Below, piece by piece: positions 61,519-64,000 of a stretch of DNA of 64,000 bases. Made by a program: the position numbers and the translations under genes. Positions within the stretch are counted from its first letter, which is position 1; each line of letters starts with the position of its first letter. The DNA lies in assembly GCF_019279795.1 (NCBI RefSeq), contig NC_056738.1, forward strand, positions 476,789,488 through 476,853,487. Direction: 5' to 3'. Under the pieces are notes generated by a model, which ran no database searches, had not been told where the DNA came from, and saw only the letters and a program-made list of their open reading frames with translations. This stretch comes from Protopterus annectens (lineage: Eukaryota > Chordata > Ceratodontiformes > Protopteridae).

Positions 61519-62379
61519 ACTAACAAATCCCATTGAAACCTGTAAGTAGACAGAAGAATCACTTAAATGTTGTAACATTTGTTCATAATCAAACAATATA
61601 GCTAATACAATAATCCCACCTCCTTTATTCACAGGTTGAATTTCAATAACAGAAATATCCTTAAGCTCATTCAAAGCTTCTACTTCATCTGCATTCATAT
61701 TATAAAAAGCAGTATGTTGTTTAGGTCAAAATGCTTCCCTAATGTCTCTCTCACACAAATTTAAAAATGTATCAACAACTGAATTGTTTTTAGGCATATA
61801 AACGCTAGGTTTTTAAAATAAATTAATACTGTCAGTCATTTGTGGAAATTCAATTTTCAACTATAATGTCCTACAAAACATTTTAAGGTCTTTAAGCACA
61901 TCTACTTTGTCAGTCTTTTTAGCTGAAATAAACGAAAGCCCTCTTCTAAGCACTGAGAGCTGTGGTGGTGTTGATTCAATAGTGGATAAGTTAAATACCA
62001 TTATATTCATCTGTTCCTGGTTCTCATGACGACTTGCTGCTCCTCCATGCTCTGAATCCTTTGCACTCATCCCCTCCAAATTCTGCTCCTGGATCACCTT
62101 TTTTGGTTAATAGACAGGGGTCCTTTGAGGGAAACAGATCCCAGGTCTCCTGTACAATCTGTTGTAGCTAAAATGCTACTTTCCATGGCAACAGTAACTG
62201 TATGTGCTACCATGACAGTCCCTTCTTGCGTCCCAGCAGGCACTGGTACAGGATCTGTTGATATCACTCCTGTAGCTATGGAAACTGAAGCTTCTATTCT
62301 CCATGAATTAATACCATCCAAGTCATCCACATTAGACTGCACTACGTTTTCTCTCAGCCAAGAAAACACTGCCCCTTTC
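61519..62379 (-). mobile_element. PLE-B, 5' part (end of ORF1, start of ORF2)
   Basis: ORF1 enters at the insertion boundary (62379) and ends with PLSINQKR and a TGA at 62094. ORF2 begins in the -1 frame (62097 and below) with VFNLSTIESTPP and LRRGLSFISA, then LKDLKMF. Stops follow, then LNLCERDI, NADEVEALNELKDI and QPVNKGGGIIVL of the RT fingers. The frame continues into the 115 bp duplication. The element is 5' truncated in ORF1. Together with 53227-55353 it forms one copy. Confidence 0.85.
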
Positions 62380-62391
62380 ATGAGGAATGGT
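62380..62391. repeat. Right target-site duplication of PLE-B
   Basis: atgaggaatggt, the counterpart of 53215-53226. PLE-C coding sequence resumes immediately after it. Confidence 0.65.
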
Positions 62392-64000
62392 GACTTTTGG
62401 AGGCTTTATCTAGTGATAAATCTATTAGGGTCATGAAACCCGATAAGTGGGGAGGTGTAATGATAGTGACACACACTGATTACACTAGCAGAATGTTTAA
62501 CATGCTTTTTGATGATACACATTACACAGTGGTACTGAAAAATGAGATTAACATAGCCCACAGGAAGATAGATTTATTTTTGAAAGATGCACTTTTCCAG
62601 GATACTATCATTCCATAAATGTATTATTTTTTGTTGAACAGGAACCCTATTATTCCAGCAGCATTTGGAAACCCTAAAATACATAAAAGTGTAGAGGATC
62701 TACCTTACAGGTTAATAGTCACAGCACAAGGGTCCAAAATGTACCCTTTAGCAGTATACTTAGATAGAAAGGTAAAACTTGTATTGAGAGAATATACACA
62801 CATTTTAAGGGATTCCTGGAACTTTTTAGCAAAACTTGAAACCAGCTGTTCATACAATCAGGCTTACTTTTTGACAGTGGATGTACATGATCTGTTTACA
62901 TGTATCCCCCACCAGGAAGGGTTGGATCTATTCAAGGAAATACTCATACAGAGCAAAATGTTCACATGGTAAGGGGTACGATTTTTGGTTGATCTTATGG
63001 AGATAGTCTTAACCAACAGTTTTATGTACTTTGAAGAGGAATACTTTAAACAGATCACTGGTGTTGCAATGGGGGCAGCATGTGCCCTCATTGTTGTTAA
63101 GCTGGGAGAAAAAGTTTATCCTGAACTCTGTATATGTCACACAATGGTTGAACTACTCAAGATTTTTGGATGATATGTTCTTTATATGGAAGAGTGACCC
63201 TACTGGAATAGTAGCATTTATGAGTTACCTAGAAGGTACTACAACATTCCTTAAGTTTACATACAATTACAAGGATGACATACATTTCCGGGATAGTCAC
63301 CTTAGAATACAAAACAGGACACTGACATCTAGTATTTATAGAAAAGAAACATAGTCCAATTGTTTCCTCCATTTTGACAGTGGGCATCCAGGATACTGTA
63401 AGAGGAACCTAGTGAAAGGGGGATTTATTTGAGCAGCTAAGATGCACTCGAATGAGAAACTGTTTAAAGAAGAGTTGGGAAAATTACATCTATGTTTTTG
63501 GACAGGGAGTACCCATTGGACATGCTAACTATCCTTAGGAAGGAAGTAGAGGACAATAGAGAAAACAACTTCCCTTGTATGCTGGGCAAACCAGAACTTC
63601 TAGGTAAAATAGGTCAGAATAACACACTTGATATTCATTTAAAAGTGCCATGGTTATAAAGTATAATGAAATTAACCACAAAATAAAAAAGTTATTTCAG
63701 AGAATTGGGTAATTTTGTGAATGGATGATGAGTTGTTTCAGCATGTAGGGAGTGCCCCTGTCTTTATTCACAAAAAAGAAAAATGTGAAGGAAATATTGG
63801 AAAAGGACAGAGAGATTTAGGAAAAAAAGGGACCATCAAATGTGGTAGGTGCAATTACTTGCAATTTATTATTGCTATGGGAGATGTTATTTTGAACAAC
63901 TGTTTTTGTACAAAATTTACATTTAGGAAAGGGGACTGCAACACTGTTGGTCTTATTTACTTGGGCCTCTGTAATGTTTGCCATTCATTTTACATCGGGA
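62392..64000 (+). pseudogene. PLE-C, right part: RT and start of GIY-YIG
   Basis: Coding resumes with LLEALSSDKSIRVMKPDKWG. It continues with a stop at 62616, FGNPKIHKSVEDLPYRLIV, YFLTVDVHDLFTCIP with the first catalytic Asp, a stop at 62970, QITGVAMGAACA, and after a frameshift near 63150 YSRFLDDMFFIWKSD with the Asp pair. A stop at 63352 is followed by SGHPGYCKRNLVKG in worn frames. From about 63830 IKCGRCNYLQFI (Cys cluster) leads to VGLIYLGLCNVCHSFYIG, the beginning of a GIY-YIG domain cut by the window edge. Confidence 0.88.

Noticed and set aside
62094-62115. Canonical slippery heptamer for -1 frameshifting in PLE-B
   Set aside because: An A6G run is present but its phase relative to ORF1 does not give the X XXY YYZ pattern, and the other PLEs have no such heptamer. 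The frame overlap itself is kept as a finding.
62125-62436. 103-codon plus-strand frame
   Set aside because: It is the antisense of PLE-B ORF1 and crosses the PLE-B/PLE-C junction.

Overview
This window looks like gene-poor, repeat-dominated vertebrate nuclear DNA. I see no host exon series, no rRNA or functional tRNA gene, and no CRISPR or bacterial signal. Nearly all recognisable coding sequence belongs to transposable elements in various states of decay: CR1/L2-type LINEs, a Tx1/L1-like remnant, a PIF/Harbinger transposase, a Gmr1-like Ty3/gypsy element, several tRNA-derived SINEs, and above all Penelope-like elements (PLEs) with a reverse transcriptase and a GIY-YIG endonuclease. The mixture suggests a large, repeat-rich genome such as a lungfish, amphibian or other fish. 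The species is inference only.

Layout. 0-5 kb: two LINE 3' portions, then a tandem array of ~200-350 bp units carrying tRNA-like boxes and CA microsatellites. 5-9.5 kb: a broken Harbinger transposase (minus strand) with a local inverted duplication, a 127 bp tandem duplication and a 39 bp palindrome. 10 kb: a Tx1/L1-like RT scrap. 11.86-32.85 kb: one giant satellite array with a basic 21 bp period and ~63 bp higher unit. It is interrupted by a 4.38 kb PLE (PLE-1, 13011-17388, 8 bp target duplication), a 238 bp inverted-repeat element (18260-18497, 8 bp target duplication) and two copies of one SINE insertion multiplied by the array's own duplication. The array lies between two 3' ends of the same LINE family. 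33-41.7 kb: AT-rich DNA with four copies of a short dispersed repeat, tRNA-like SINEs and an old LINE. 41.75-44.4 kb: the 3' half of a Gmr1-like gypsy element with integrase upstream of RT. 44.7-49.2 kb: three LINE remnants. 50.7 kb: a tRNA-SINE.

51.9-64.0 kb is the most informative region, a three-level nest of PLEs. A plus-strand element (PLE-C) is split at 53226/62392 by a minus-strand element (PLE-B; imperfect 12 bp target duplication). PLE-B is split at 55353/61404 by a minus-strand tandem of a third family (PLE-A), which is flanked by a 115 bp target duplication with 4 mismatches. PLE-A comprises a 5'-truncated unit, one full-length unit and another 5'-truncated unit.

Shared biology of the PLEs. 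Four separate elements show the same two-ORF plan: an unrecognised ORF1, then a ~773-codon ORF2 (RT plus GIY-YIG) opening in the -1 frame across the ORF1 stop codon. Three families carry, near their 3' ends, a hammerhead-ribozyme-like core (CUGANGA, a hairpin, GAAA) with one extra A. In PLE-1 a matching stem I and a self-complementary stem III can also be drawn. All copies have stops or frameshifts, so none is expected to be autonomous now.
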